Shown here: positions 47,468 through 57,466 of the stretch, one piece after another
How the letters are laid out: the number at the start of each line of letters is the position of its first letter
Position numbering within the stretch: position 1 is the stretch's first letter
DNA from: Streptomyces zingiberis
Lineage (GTDB): Bacteria > Actinomycetota > Actinomycetes > Streptomycetales > Streptomycetaceae
Length of the DNA: 64,000 nucleotides
Reading direction: 5' to 3'
Assembly: GCF_012034935.1 (NCBI RefSeq)
Contig: NZ_JAATEN010000008.1
Location: 186,001-250,000, forward strand
The notes under the pieces: model-generated
The model's input: the letters and a program-made list of their open reading frames with translations, nothing else
Told to the model about the DNA's origin: nothing
Database searches by the model: none
Translations under genes and position numbers: made by a program

Positions 47468-50400
47468 TCAGCGCAGCCGGTGCAGCAGGTCACGGATGCG
47501 GCGCGCGTCGCGGAGCCGCCGCTCGTAGGTGGCTCCCGTGCCGAGCAGGACCAGGCCCGCCAGGGCGGGTGGCAGCCAGCGCGGCACCGCACCGGCCAAC
47601 TGCGCCAGATACGGGGTCAGTTCGTGGAGGGCCAGCAGGGCGAGCACCCCGCCGCCCAGCAGCAGCGGGGCCCCCAGCCGCCGCCGGGCGCCGAGCAGCG
47701 TCAGCGCCAGCGCGGCGAGGCCCAGCAGCAGCGGCCGGGTCCGGCCGTCGTCACCCCAGGCGGCCACGAGACCCGGCAGCAGGGTCACCGTGAGCCCCGG
47801 CCCGTAGGCCGTCCAGGACGACGCCCCCGGATCCCGCCGCCGGCGCAGCAGCCCGACGGCGAGCGCGGGGACGGTCACGGGCAGGGTGTACGCCTCCGGC
47901 GCGCCGACCCCCAGTGACGCCAGCCGCACCCAGGCGGACAGGACGAGGAGCGCGGTGGCGGCGGCCCCCGCCACCCGGCGCCGGTCCGGCCGGAGCGCAC
48001 AGCCGGCCGCGGCCACCCCGGCCAGCGCGAGCGCCGTGGCCAGGACCGCCGCCGGGCCCGTCGCCGCCAGGCACAACGCGCCCACGGCCACGACCGCGCC
48101 GGTGACCTCCAGCGGTACGCCCGCCGGCTGCCGGCGTACCCGGGCGGCGAGCCCCTGGGCCACCGCCGCCATGGCGAGCACCGCGAACGCGGTGCGGTGC
48201 GCCGTGGCACCCGCCCCCGCGCCGATGGCGGTCACCAGCACGGCGGCGCTCACCACCGCCGCGCTGGAGGTCACCGGCCGCCGCAGCCGGTCCGCGGCGG
48301 GTGAGGTGAGGGCGGCGACGGCGAACGCCGACAGCAGCGCCACCGCCACCCCCTGCGTCACCGGCCGCTCGGCCAGCCCCCAGCACCCGGCGGTGACCGC
48401 CACCGCCACGGCGCACGCCAGCGCCGTACGGGACACCACGTGCGAGCCGACCGAGCCGGCCGCCACCAGGGCCACCGCGGCCTGCGCCGCCAGCAGCAGG
48501 ACGGCCACCGCGTACGGCAGGTCGAGGGTGACGGGCAGCACGGCCGCCGCGGCGGCGGTCAGCGCGGTGGCCCCGGCGGCCGCGGCGTTCCGGACACCGG
48601 CCTGCCGGGGATCTCCCTCCCGGCCTCCGTCCGCCCGGCCTCCGCCCTCCCGCGGGGCGGTCACCTGGTGCCCGTCCGCCCGGCGTTCCCCCTCCCGGGG
48701 CCCACCCTCCCGGCGCGGCGCCGGGAGGGTGCCACGGCCCCGCCACCCCGGGCCGGGACCGCCCGCCGCCGGGCTGCCTGACACCAGCCACCCCGCCGTG
48801 GCCAGGGCCGCGGCCGCGACCGCGAGGACCAGCGGCACCGCGGGCGTCCCCGGCCAGCTGAGACCCGGCGCCAGGGCGGCGCGGGCCCCGTCCGGCGCGC
48901 CTGTCCCCACGGCGGTCAGCCAGCCCACCGGTGCCAGCAGCGCGGCGACCGTGGCGGGCGCCACCGCCACCACCGCGGCGGCCTGCGTGAGGGCGGCGGC
49001 CACCAGGGTGCCCGCGCCCACCGCGCGGCGCGTGAACAGGCGGACCACGACCGGCAGCAGTGCTCCGCACAGCGCGTAACCGGCCAGGGCGAGCGGGCCG
49101 GGGAGGAAGACGCGCAGGATTCCTCCGCCTGCCGCCACCAGGGCCAGCCCGGAGAGCGCGGCCGCGGCCGCGGCGGCCGGAGCGGCCGTGGACGGCGCGG
49201 GAGGGGCGCCCGCCGCGCGCCGGGTGCCGGAGCCCTCGCCGGTGCCGCCGCCCCGGACGCTCTCCGTCCCGTCCCGCACACCGTCACCGGGGTGGTCCCG
49301 CGCCGGGCCGGGGAGCCTCGGGCCCGGGACGGCCCCGGGTGTTCCGGTGCCCGGAGCCGGGCCACTCGCGGCCGGTGCCGGAGCGGTGGAGCGGGGACCC
49401 GAGCCGGTGGTCGTGCCCGGGGCGGCCGGCGCGGCGTACATGCCGGGGTGGACGGGCGGGGTCGGAGCGGACGCCCCGCTGCCGTGGGAACCGCCGGCTG
49501 CGGCCGGCGGGGGCGGGGTGGAAGAGCTGTCCGTGCCCGGCGCCGGGGGTGCCGGTGCCCCGGCCCGCTCCGCCGCCGGGCGGCGGACGGCCCACCGGAG
49601 CAGGACGGCGGCACCGCAGAGCAGCAGGGCCGCCCGCGCCGCGCCGGCGGGACCGGTGGCGGACAGCGACAACCCCACCGCGCCGAGCAGCCCCGGCCCG
49701 CCGGTGAGCAGGCCGAGAACCGTGGCCGTGCGCCGGGGCGCCGAACCCGGCAGCCGCAGCACGGCGGTGTCCAGCGCGGCCGTACCGAGCAGCGCCGCCG
49801 CCACGCCGAAGGGACCGGCCTGGACGGCCGCCGCCCACAGCACCAGCGTGAACTGGGCGGGGAGCAGGGCGAGCGCCGGAACCAGCCGCATACGGCGGGC
49901 GCCGTCGGCGGAGGTCCCGTCGGACGCCTCCCCGGACGTCATCGCCGCCGCTGCCATCGCCGCCGCGGGCCCCCGCGTGGGCACGCCCGGGTGCACGCCG
50001 GGGGGACGTCGCCGGCCCGCCGTGGGGCCCCCGCCCCCCGCGGCGCCGGCGCGCCCGGTCTCCGCCGTGCCTTCCGGGCCGCGTCCACCCACCGGGGCGC
50101 GCGCCGTCAGCAGCCGGGCGTAGCCGGCCCAGACGACGGCCAGCACCGCGCTCGCGAGCGCCGCGCAGGCCGTGGCGTCCGCCCCCGGAAACGCCAGGCG
50201 GCGCAGGGCGTAGGCATCCAGCACCAGCAGGAGCAGACCCAGGCAGGCGATCACCTCGGCCGTGGCGGCCAGGGAGCGGCGCAGCAGCGGGACGGGCGCG
50301 GCGAGGGCGCCGGCGGTCAGCACCCCGAGCACCAGTGACCGGCCGCCGATCCCCAGCCGGCCCCAGCTGAGCACGGTGAACGCGGTCACCGCGACGGCGA

Positions 50401-50695
50401 GCAGCAGCCCGCCCAGCCCCAGCAGCACCGTACGTACCGCCGGCGCGTCCGTCTCCGGGCGGGCCGCCGCGCGTGGACCGGTGTCCGGTCGCGGGCCGGC
50501 CCCGCGCGGGCCGTCCGCCACACGCGGCGGGACGGGTGGTGCCCCTCCCCGGGTGAGCAGTTCCAGCAGCACGGACCGGCGCGCGAGCAGCCGGGCGCGG
50601 TCCTGCTCCAGCCGGGCGAGCGCGTGGTCGATCTCCCGTATCTCCGCTTCCGGACCCGCGTCCGCGCCGGGCCCGCGGGGCGGTGCCTTCTCCAT
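47468..50695 (-). CDS. Large polytopic membrane protein, function unknown
   Basis: About 1,075 residues with a short charged helix at the N-terminus (EAEIREIDHALARLEQDRAR, then LLARRSVLLELL, coiled-coil-like) followed by some 30 hydrophobic segments, Ala/Leu/Val/Gly-rich, with two long Pro/Gly-rich cytosolic or external loops in the first half and middle. No catalytic motif or named domain is visible to me. I recall similar giant integral membrane proteins in Streptomyces near thrS. The ATG at 50695 is chosen because GGAG lies six bases before it; ATGs at 50707 and 50743 are alternatives without such a site. It faces the SRPBCC gene divergently. Confidence 0.75.
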   Translation of the reverse strand: MEKAPPRGPGADAGPEAEIREIDHALARLEQDRARLLARRSVLLELLTRGGAPPVPPRVADGPRGAGPRPDTGPRAAARPETDAPAVRTVLLGLGGLLLAVAVTAFTVLSWGRLGIGGRSLVLGVLTAGALAAPVPLLRRSLAATAEVIACLGLLLLVLDAYALRRLAFPGADATACAALASAVLAVVWAGYARLLTARAPVGGRGPEGTAETGRAGAAGGGGPTAGRRRPPGVHPGVPTRGPAAAMAAAAMTSGEASDGTSADGARRMRLVPALALLPAQFTLVLWAAAVQAGPFGVAAALLGTAALDTAVLRLPGSAPRRTATVLGLLTGGPGLLGAVGLSLSATGPAGAARAALLLCGAAVLLRWAVRRPAAERAGAPAPPAPGTDSSSTPPPPAAAGGSHGSGASAPTPPVHPGMYAAPAAPGTTTGSGPRSTAPAPAASGPAPGTGTPGAVPGPRLPGPARDHPGDGVRDGTESVRGGGTGEGSGTRRAAGAPPAPSTAAPAAAAAAALSGLALVAAGGGILRVFLPGPLALAGYALCGALLPVVVRLFTRRAVGAGTLVAAALTQAAAVVAVAPATVAALLAPVGWLTAVGTGAPDGARAALAPGLSWPGTPAVPLVLAVAAAALATAGWLVSGSPAAGGPGPGWRGRGTLPAPRREGGPREGERRADGHQVTAPREGGGRADGGREGDPRQAGVRNAAAAGATALTAAAAAVLPVTLDLPYAVAVLLLAAQAAVALVAAGSVGSHVVSRTALACAVAVAVTAGCWGLAERPVTQGVAVALLSAFAVAALTSPAADRLRRPVTSSAAVVSAAVLVTAIGAGAGATAHRTAFAVLAMAAVAQGLAARVRRQPAGVPLEVTGAVVAVGALCLAATGPAAVLATALALAGVAAAGCALRPDRRRVAGAAATALLVLSAWVRLASLGVGAPEAYTLPVTVPALAVGLLRRRRDPGASSWTAYGPGLTVTLLPGLVAAWGDDGRTRPLLLGLAALALTLLGARRRLGAPLLLGGGVLALLALHELTPYLAQLAGAVPRWLPPALAGLVLLGTGATYERRLRDARRIRDLLHRLR

Positions 50696-51009
50696 GGGGG
50701 GCTCCATGGCGGGAGTCTGTCCCCGGGGCACGGCCCGGGACATGGGTACGCATACTCAGCCGGGATGAGTAGGGCGCACCGGCCCCGGCCCGGGAACCCC
50801 GGCGGCGGTTCCCCCGGCTCATCGGCGGCCGGCGGAGCGGCACCGGTGTGGGATTCCACCCCGTTCACCGGGAGAGGTGTCGCGCCGCCCTCCGGGGGAG
50901 AGGAGAGAGGCACCCCGCGCCGCCCCGGGCCGGCCGGACCCCGGGGAGCCCTCCGGGCCGTACGCCCCCCGCTCCGGCCCGCGGCCCGCACCGTCCGGGA
51001 GGAGACCCC
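50696..51009. other. Divergent intergenic region
   Basis: These 314 bases contain the alternative upstream starts of the membrane protein and the promoters of both flanking genes. No further gene or clear promoter is seen. Confidence 0.4.
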
Positions 51010-51459
51010 GTGGACCTGCACCACTACCGCTTCCGCAGCCGCTGGCCCCTCGACGCGCCGGCGGAGACCGTCCACGCCGTGCTGGCCCGCGCCGAGGAGT
51101 ACCCGCGGTGGTGGCCGCAGGTGAGGGAGGTGGAGCGGACGGACGCCCACTCCGGGCGGGCCCGCTTCCGCTCCCTCCTCCCGTACGACCTCGTCGTCAC
51201 CGTGCGCCAGGTCCGTGACGACCCGGCGGCCGGGGTCCTCCGGATCGCGCTCGGCGGGGATCTGGAGGGCTGGGTGCACTGGACGGTCACGGCCCGGGGC
51301 GTGGGTGCCGACGCCCTGTTCGAGCAGGAGGTGATCGTGCGCAGCCCGCTGCTCCGCCGGTTCGCGGTGCCCGGCCGGCCGCTGTTCCGGGCGAACCACC
51401 GGCTGATGATGCGGGGCGGGCTGCGCGGGCTGCGGGCCCGGCTCGCGGAGGGCGTTTGA
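51010..51459 (+). CDS. SRPBCC-family (polyketide cyclase/START-like) protein
   Basis: The 149-residue protein has the helix-grip fold: HHYRFRSRWPLDAPAETVHA, WWPQVREVERTD, and a long C-terminal helix HRLMMRGGLRGLRARLAEG. Members bind hydrophobic ligands or act on them; the ligand here is unknown. The GTG at 51010 is preceded by GGGAGGAG with five bases between, which fixes the start despite a longer open frame. It precedes a valine tRNA and thrS. Confidence 0.85.
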   Translation: MDLHHYRFRSRWPLDAPAETVHAVLARAEEYPRWWPQVREVERTDAHSGRARFRSLLPYDLVVTVRQVRDDPAAGVLRIALGGDLEGWVHWTVTARGVGADALFEQEVIVRSPLLRRFAVPGRPLFRANHRLMMRGGLRGLRARLAEGV

Positions 51460-51528
51460 GGAAACTCCGCCGGGCCCTGTATTGTCGTCGCCAGGCCCGG
51501 ACCGCGGGGGGAAACCCCGGTGCTCCAG

Positions 51529-51600
51529 GGGCGATTAGCTCAGTGGGAGAGCGCTTCGTTCACACCGAAGAGGTCACTGGTTCGAACCCAGTATCGCCCA
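51529..51600 (+). tRNA. tRNA-Val(CAC), copy 2
   Basis: Nearly the same as the copy at 47237: acceptor GGGCGAT/ATCGCCC, anticodon CAC, discriminator A. The D loop and T loop differ by one or two bases. Confidence 0.95.
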
Positions 51601-51642
51601 CCGTACCGGTGCCCGGCGGCGCGTGATTGTCCGCTCGCAGGC

Positions 51643-51667
51643 AGGCCCTTCCCCGGTGGAAGGGCCT
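51643..51667 (+). terminator. Terminator after tRNA-Val(CAC) copy 2
   Basis: A 10-bp stem (51643-51652 with 51658-51667), loop CCGGT, followed by TTTC. A conventional terminator for the tRNA. Confidence 0.75.
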
Positions 51668-51871
51668 TTCGCCGTTCTCCGCCCGGGGCGGGGCGCAGCG
51701 GCCCGTCTCCGTGAGACCTCCCTGCCGTCACCCCAGGGCCGGTGTCCCACGGTCGAGCGCTCCGCGCCCAAGTCTTTCGCGCGGCCGCCGGGGAGGTCGG
51801 TACGATTCCCGTGCGCAGCGTCCGCTGCCGCGCGGCCCCGTGAGCCGCACCCCCTGAGTCAGGAGAGATCG

Positions 51872-53851
51872 GTGTCAGACGTCCGTGTCATCATCCATCG
51901 CGATTCCGAGCGGGAAGAGCGCCTGGTGACGACGGGCACCACCGCCGCCGAACTCCTCGGCGCCGACCGGACCGTCGTCGCCGCGCGCGTGAACGGAGCG
52001 CTGAAGGACCTGGCGTACGAGCCCGCCGACGGCGACGAGGTGGAGCCCGTCGCGATCTCCTCCCCGGACGGCCTCGACATCCTGCGCCACTCCACCGCCC
52101 ACGTCATGGCCCAGGCCGTGCAGGAACTCTTCCCGGAGGCCCGGCTGGGCATCGGCCCCCCGGTCAAGGACGGCTTCTACTACGACTTCGACGTCGAGCG
52201 CCCCTTCACCCCCGACGACCTCAAGGCCGTCGAGAAGAAGATGCAGGAGATCGTCAAGCGCGGCCAGCGCTTCTCCCGGCGGGCCGTCACCGAGGAGGAG
52301 GCCCGCGCGGAGCTGGCCGGCGAGCCGTACAAGCTGGAGCTGATCGGCCTCAAGGGCTCCGCCGCCACCGCCGGGGAGGGCGCCGACGTCGAGGTGGGCG
52401 CGGGCGAGCTGACCATCTACGACAACCTGGACGCCAAGACCGGCGCGCTGTGCTGGAAGGACCTCTGCCGCGGCCCGCACCTGCCGACCACCCGCACCAT
52501 CCCGGCGTTCAAGCTGATGCGCAACGCCGCCGCCTACTGGCGCGGCAGCGAGAAGAACCCGATGCTCCAGCGCATCTACGGCACCGCCTGGCCCTCCAAG
52601 GACGAACTCAAGGCGCACCTGGAGTTCCTGGCCGAGGCCGAGAAGCGGGACCACCGCAAGCTCGGCACCGAGCTGGACCTCTTCTCCATCCCCGAGGAGA
52701 TCGGCTCCGGCCTGGCCGTCTTCCACCCCAAGGGCGGCGTCGTCCGCCGCGTGATGGAGGACTACTCGCGCAAGCGGCACGAGGAGTCGGGCTACGAGTT
52801 CGTCTACACCCCGCACGCCACCAAGGGCAGCCTCTTCGAGAAGTCCGGCCACCTGGACTGGTACGCCGACGGCATGTACCCGCCCATGCAGCTCGACGAG
52901 GGCCAGGACTACTACCTGAAGCCCATGAACTGCCCGATGCACCACCTGATCTTCGACGCCCGGGGCCGCTCGTACCGCGAACTGCCGCTGCGCTTCTTCG
53001 AGTTCGGGACGGTCTACCGGTACGAGAAGTCCGGGGTGGTGCACGGCCTGACCCGTGCCCGCGGCTTCACCCAGGACGACGCGCACATCTACTGCACCCG
53101 TGAGCAGATGGCCGCCGAACTGGACTCGCTGCTCACCTTCGTCCTGGGCCTGCTCCGCGACTACGGCCTGGAGGACTTCTACCTGGAGCTGTCCACCAAG
53201 GACCCGGAGAAGTTCGTCGGCAGCGACGAGGTGTGGGAGGAGTCCACGGAGGCGCTGCGGCAGGCGGCCGGGAAGCAGGGCCTGGAACTGGTCATGGACC
53301 CGGCCGGGGCCGCGTTCTACGGGCCGAAGATCTCGGTGCAGGCCAGGGACGCCATCGGCCGGACCTGGCAGATGTCCACGATCCAGGTGGACTTCAACAT
53401 GCCCGAGCGGTTCGACCTCCAGTACACCGCGGCGGACGGTACCCGGCAGCGCCCGGTGGTCCTCCACCGCGCGCTGTTCGGCTCCATCGAGCGTTTCTTC
53501 GCCGTGCTGCTGGAGCACTACGCGGGCGCCTTCCCGGCCTGGCTCGCGCCGGTGCAGGCGGTCGGCATCCCCATCGGCGACGCGCACGTCCCGTACCTCC
53601 AGGAGGTCGCCGAGGAGGCGCGGAAGCAGGGCCTGCGATTCGAGGTGGACGCCTCCTCGGACCGGATGCAGAAGAAGATCCGCAACGCCCAGCGGCAGAA
53701 GATCCCGTTCATGGTGATCGCCGGGGACGAGGACATGGCCGCCGGCGCGGTGTCCTTCCGCTACCGCGACGGCTCGCAGAAGAACGGCATCCCGCGGGAG
53801 GAGGCGCTGCGGGAGATCGCGGACGCCGTGGCCGGCCGCGCGCAGGTGTGA
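51872..53851 (+). CDS. thrS: Threonyl-tRNA synthetase
   Basis: ThrS charges tRNA-Thr. The 659-residue protein has the TGS domain (1-65), the editing/SAD region with the [11 protein letters not shown] motif, the class II catalytic core and the C-terminal anticodon-binding domain (about 555-659). The zinc ligands are visible in MNCPMHH, DDAHIYC and VLHRALFGS. The GTG at 51872 has AGGAG six bases upstream. I see no T-box leader between the tRNA and thrS. A hairpin follows the stop. Confidence 0.97.
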   Translation: MSDVRVIIHRDSEREERLVTTGTTAAELLGADRTVVAARVNGALKDLAYEPADGDEVEPVAISSPDGLDILRHSTAHVMAQAVQELFPEARLGIGPPVKDGFYYDFDVERPFTPDDLKAVEKKMQEIVKRGQRFSRRAVTEEEARAELAGEPYKLELIGLKGSAATAGEGADVEVGAGELTIYDNLDAKTGALCWKDLCRGPHLPTTRTIPAFKLMRNAAAYWRGSEKNPMLQRIYGTAWPSKDELKAHLEFLAEAEKRDHRKLGTELDLFSIPEEIGSGLAVFHPKGGVVRRVMEDYSRKRHEESGYEFVYTPHATKGSLFEKSGHLDWYADGMYPPMQLDEGQDYYLKPMNCPMHHLIFDARGRSYRELPLRFFEFGTVYRYEKSGVVHGLTRARGFTQDDAHIYCTREQMAAELDSLLTFVLGLLRDYGLEDFYLELSTKDPEKFVGSDEVWEESTEALRQAAGKQGLELVMDPAGAAFYGPKISVQARDAIGRTWQMSTIQVDFNMPERFDLQYTAADGTRQRPVVLHRALFGSIERFFAVLLEHYAGAFPAWLAPVQAVGIPIGDAHVPYLQEVAEEARKQGLRFEVDASSDRMQKKIRNAQRQKIPFMVIAGDEDMAAGAVSFRYRDGSQKNGIPREEALREIADAVAGRAQV

Positions 53852-53874
53852 CACCCGCCCCGCCGGGTGCCCCC

Positions 53875-53902
53875 GGGGCGGTCACCGGCCGGTGACCGCC
53901 CC
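53875..53902. terminator. Palindrome after thrS
   Basis: A perfect 28-base palindrome (14-bp arms, effective stem about 12 with a short loop) 24 bases after the thrS stop. Probable terminator. Confidence 0.6.
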
Positions 53903-53946
53903 TCCCGCGCCGCGCTCCGCCGGTGGTCCCTCTTATGCTGGCCACC

Positions 53947-54492
53947 ATGACCAGTGAGCCGGAGCAGCAGATCGGGGTCGGCGACCCGGACGCCTTCCAG
54001 CGGCTGTGGACGCCGCACCGGATGGCGTACATCCAGGGCGAGAACAAGCCGGAGGGCCCCGGTTCCGAGGGCTGTCCGTTCTGCGTCATCCCGGTCAAGT
54101 CCGACGAGGACGGGCTGATCGTCGCCCGTGGGGAGAAGACCTACGCGGTCCTCAACCTCTACCCCTACAACGGCGGGCACCTGATGGTGGTGCCGTTCCG
54201 GCACGTGGCCGACTACACCGAGCTGACCGGGGACGAGACCGCCGAGCTGGCCGCCCTGACCAAGCGGGCCATGACCGCGCTGCGTACCGCCTCCGGCGCC
54301 CACGGCTTCAACATCGGCATGAACCAGGGCGCGGCGGCCGGCGCGGGCATCGCCGCGCACCTCCACCAGCACGTCGTGCCGCGCTGGGGCGGGGACACCA
54401 ACTTCATGCCCGTCGTCGGCCACACGAAGGTCCTGCCGCAGCTTCTCGCCGACACCCGCCGCCTGATCGCCGCCGCCTGGCCGCGGGACTGA
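53947..54492 (+). CDS. HIT-family nucleotide hydrolase
   Basis: The 181-residue protein is a histidine-triad hydrolase or AP4A-phosphorylase-like enzyme: GCPFCVIPVKSDED with a possible zinc pair, LYPYNGGHLMVVPFRHV, GMNQGAAAGAGIAAHLHQHV with the HxHxH triad. Such enzymes cleave nucleoside phosphoramidates or dinucleoside polyphosphates. The ATG at 53947 is chosen; one at 53935 would add four residues. It lies between thrS and the PI-mannoside operon, as in many actinobacteria. Confidence 0.92.
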   Translation: MTSEPEQQIGVGDPDAFQRLWTPHRMAYIQGENKPEGPGSEGCPFCVIPVKSDEDGLIVARGEKTYAVLNLYPYNGGHLMVVPFRHVADYTELTGDETAELAALTKRAMTALRTASGAHGFNIGMNQGAAAGAGIAAHLHQHVVPRWGGDTNFMPVVGHTKVLPQLLADTRRLIAAAWPRD

Positions 54493-54522
54493 GTACGGGC
54501 CGGGGCGGCGGCGCGGGGGAGC

Positions 54523-54540
54523 GGCGCCCCGAGGGGCGCC
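54523..54540. terminator. Short convergent hairpin
   Basis: GGCGCCCC pairs with GGGGCGCC around GA between the HIT gene and the convergent membrane protein gene. Confidence 0.45.
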
Positions 54541-54550
54541 CGTCACCCCG

Positions 54551-56194
54551 TCAGGCGTTGTAGACGTCCGCCTTGCCGGGCTCGGCGCCCTGGACCGCGC
54601 CGCTGAGGAAGCCCGCCCGGTTCCCGAAGCGCTCGGTGTCCACGTCGTGCTCCTCCAGGACGCGGATCGCCGCCTGGTGCACCACCCGCAGCACGGGGGT
54701 CGCGGCGCGCAGGGCGTCGTCGGCCATGAAGCGGTGGCGCCACGGCTGGTCGGCCCAGGCGTGCCGGAGCCCGAACGGCTCGGGCAACGCCAGCTTGCCC
54801 CCCAGGTGGTCCAGGACGGGCGGGAACCAGGTCAGCGGGGCGCGGGCGGCGAGCCGCACCACCTCCTTGGCGTCCACCAGCGGCAGCGAACGGGTCTTGG
54901 TCTCCCAGAACTTCACGGCCTTGGCGACCGTCTCCGTCTTCGCCGCGGGCTTGCCGCTGAACATGCCGTGCACCGGGCCCAGCGCGTGCCCGGTCACCTC
55001 GATCCGCAGGGTGTGGTGGAGCACCGTGACGTTGACCAGCAGGGTGATCACCAACTGGCCGTCCCAGAGCACGAACTGCACCCCGAGGTAGTGGCGGTTG
55101 CCGCTGCCGAACTGCTGGGTGTCGCAGATCCGCTGTATCTCCGCGGGACGGATGAGATAGCCGTCGTCCCCCGGACGGGAGACGGACGAGGCGCCCTCGC
55201 CGACCGGGGCGACGATCCAGTGGGTCACCGAGGGCGTGGGGAACCCGCCGGTGTGCAGCGGGGTGCGCTCCAGCTGCTTGAGCTGGTCGTGCACGGCGCG
55301 GACGATGTCCCAGCTGCGGAAGGGGTCGATGTCCTTGTCCGGGTCCTTGGGGACCAGTTCCTCGGCCAGCTGCCAGCTGCCCCAGCGGGTGCCCATGCCG
55401 AGGATGCCCTTGGGGCCCGCGTAGAAGACGAGATTGCTGTTCTGCTCCGCCGTGAGCCGGGCGAGGTTCTGCCGCAGCTGCTCGGCGGCCGTCTCGTTCG
55501 GGTTGCGCGGCACGGCCTCGGGGATCTTCGCGGGGACCCCGCCGCCGGAGAGCAGACCGCTCCACCGCTCGCGCAGATCGGCCGCGGTGCGCTCACAGAC
55601 CTGCTTGGCCCAGAGCCAGCCCACCACCGGCGCGATCAGCATGGCGCGCAGGTAGATCCCCCAGAAACCGGTGAACGGCAGCTTCAGGAGGAAGACCACC
55701 CCCAGCACCGCGAAGCCGACCAGCACCACCATGCCGAGGGCGCCGGCCCGCTTGTTCGACGCCCCCGCGAGGGAGCGGCGGAGCTGGAAGACCAGCAGCC
55801 ACAGCAGCAGGCCCGGGAGGAAGAGCACCCCGAAGACGCCCATCAGGACGGTCAGCTTGGTGTCCCGCTCCTTGCGGATCCGGCTGGCCGACAGGCAGTG
55901 CTCGACCACGGTCTGCGGTTCCATGCCGAAGGACTGGATCAGCGCCGCCCGGCCGCCGCCGAGCATCCGGGTCTGCACCGCGCGGCAGAACGCCTCACCG
56001 AGGTTGGGTTCGAACAGCGACATCTTCGGCGCGGTGATCTTCGACTGGTGCCAGTCGTTGTCCGCCTTCTTGATGTCCGTGACCGGGCCGTCCCGGTAGG
56101 CGGCGGACGACAGCGCGCAGGTCGCGGCCGTCTGTCCCGCACCGCCGGAGAGCGGTACCTGCGCCCCGGGCCTGAAGTCGAATCCCGTGCTCAC
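54551..56194 (-). CDS. Membrane protein, function unknown
   Basis: The 547-residue protein has an N-terminal soluble part of about 110 residues, two or three membrane helices (about 114-138 and 150-195, including LTVLMGVFGVLFLPGLLLWL) and a long C-terminal soluble domain (about 240-547). That domain has regular sequence such as NLVFYAGPKGILGMGTRWGS and TLRIEVTGHALGPVHGMFSG. No known domain or catalytic motif is recognised. The GTG at 56194 (or the adjacent GTG at 56197) follows a GGGGG stretch. It is divergent from pgsA, and its presence between HIT and the PI genes is worth noting. Confidence 0.8.
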   Translation of the reverse strand: MSTGFDFRPGAQVPLSGGAGQTAATCALSSAAYRDGPVTDIKKADNDWHQSKITAPKMSLFEPNLGEAFCRAVQTRMLGGGRAALIQSFGMEPQTVVEHCLSASRIRKERDTKLTVLMGVFGVLFLPGLLLWLLVFQLRRSLAGASNKRAGALGMVVLVGFAVLGVVFLLKLPFTGFWGIYLRAMLIAPVVGWLWAKQVCERTAADLRERWSGLLSGGGVPAKIPEAVPRNPNETAAEQLRQNLARLTAEQNSNLVFYAGPKGILGMGTRWGSWQLAEELVPKDPDKDIDPFRSWDIVRAVHDQLKQLERTPLHTGGFPTPSVTHWIVAPVGEGASSVSRPGDDGYLIRPAEIQRICDTQQFGSGNRHYLGVQFVLWDGQLVITLLVNVTVLHHTLRIEVTGHALGPVHGMFSGKPAAKTETVAKAVKFWETKTRSLPLVDAKEVVRLAARAPLTWFPPVLDHLGGKLALPEPFGLRHAWADQPWRHRFMADDALRAATPVLRVVHQAAIRVLEEHDVDTERFGNRAGFLSGAVQGAEPGKADVYNA

Positions 56195-56713
56195 CACATG
56201 CCCCCACCGCTCGTCCGCTGACGTGGCTCTTCCCGGCCGGCGGCCCCGGCACACCTGCCGGCCGGCTGCCCGCCCCAGCGTAGCGGCCGACGGCCGTCCG
56301 CCGCAGGGGAGTTGACCGGCCACCGGGCGGACGGGGGCGCGGCGCCGCCCGGTCCCGGCCCGTCCTGTCCTGCGTGGGTCCGCCCCGCGCGGCGCGCGGG
56401 TGCCGGGCTCGTGCCGCGCGTCGGCAGGGCGGGACCGGCCGGTGGCGTGTGACGGTGGAGCGCGGGTCGGCCACCCGCCGTCCGGTCTCCGGCCCGGGGA
56501 CCCCGCTCCGGACGAGGGCCCGGGCCGGGCACCCGGCCACGGCGGCGGCCCGGCCGCTCCAGGGGCCACCAGGGCTCCCCGGGCCCGGTCCCGGAATCAC
56601 GGTCTCCGCCGCGGGGGAGCCGGGCGGAGCGACGGCGGCGTCCGCCGCCTGACTACGATGGGCCACCCGGCGGCTCCCCGGCCGCCCGGCTCCAGCGACC
56701 CTCCGGGAAGGCC
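56195..56713. other. Divergent intergenic region upstream of the PI-mannoside operon
   Basis: These 519 bases hold no supported gene. A 9-bp inverted repeat (56233-56241 with 56257-56265) lies near the start of the minus-strand gene. Promoters of both flanking units must lie here. Confidence 0.45.
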
Positions 56714-57466
56714 ATGCTGAACAAGTACGCGCGTGCGTTCTTCACGCGTGTTCTCACGCCCTTCGCCGCCCTGCTGCTCCGGCTCGGGGTCAGCCCCGAC
56801 GCCGTCACCCTCGTCGGCACCGGCGGCGTGGTCGCCGGGGCCCTGGTCTTCTACCCCCTCGGCGAGTTCTTCTGGGGCACGGTCGTCATCACCCTCTTCG
56901 TCTTCTCCGACCTGATCGACGGCAACATGGCCCGCCAGGCCGGCCGCTCCAGCCGCTGGGGCGCCTTCCTGGACTCCACGCTCGACCGGGTCGCCGACGC
57001 GGCGGTCTTCGGCGGGCTGGCGCTGTGGTACGCGGGACGCGGGGACGACCTGCTGCTCTGCGCGATCGCCATCTTCTGTCTCGCCAGCGGCCAGGTGGTC
57101 TCCTACACCAAGGCGCGGGGCGAGGCCATCGGGCTGCCGGTGAACGTCAGCGGCCTGGTGGAGCGCGCCGAGCGGCTGGTGATCACGCTGGTCGCGGCCG
57201 GGCTCGCCGGACTGGCCGACTTCGGCGTCCCCGGAGTCGGCGTCCTGCTGCCGGCGGCGCTGTGGGCCGTCGCCCTGGGCAGCGCCGTCACCCTGGGGCA
57301 GCGGGTCGTCACCGTCCGCCGGGAGGCCGCCGAGGCCGCCGAGGCCGAAGACGCAGCCGGGGCGGCCGGGGCCGGTGACCCCGGCGGGGCCCGCACCGGA
57401 ACCGGAGGCGGCCCGGCGAACGGCGCGGCGGGCAGCCGCGGCGGCGCCGAGGGCGGTGCGGCATGA
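56714..57466 (+). CDS. pgsA: CDP-alcohol phosphatidyltransferase, probable phosphatidylinositol phosphate synthase
   Basis: The enzyme joins CDP-diacylglycerol to inositol phosphate to make PI phosphate. The 250-residue membrane protein has the CAP motif D-x2-DG-x2-AR-x8-G-x3-D-x3-D, read as DLIDGNMARQAGRSSRWGAF followed by LDSTLDRVADA. Six helices are visible, with a Gly/Ala-rich C-terminal tail. The next two genes, coupled by four-base overlaps, are a PIM acyltransferase and PimA. That context makes PI phosphate synthesis more likely than phosphatidylglycerophosphate synthesis. GGGAAGG lies close to the ATG at 56714. Confidence 0.93.
   Translation: MLNKYARAFFTRVLTPFAALLLRLGVSPDAVTLVGTGGVVAGALVFYPLGEFFWGTVVITLFVFSDLIDGNMARQAGRSSRWGAFLDSTLDRVADAAVFGGLALWYAGRGDDLLLCAIAIFCLASGQVVSYTKARGEAIGLPVNVSGLVERAERLVITLVAAGLAGLADFGVPGVGVLLPAALWAVALGSAVTLGQRVVTVRREAAEAAEAEDAAGAAGAGDPGGARTGTGGGPANGAAGSRGGAEGGAA

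Noticed and set aside
51601..51871. T-box leader before thrS
   Set aside because: The region has an ordinary terminator for the tRNA but no T-box sequence or specifier stem that I can recognise.
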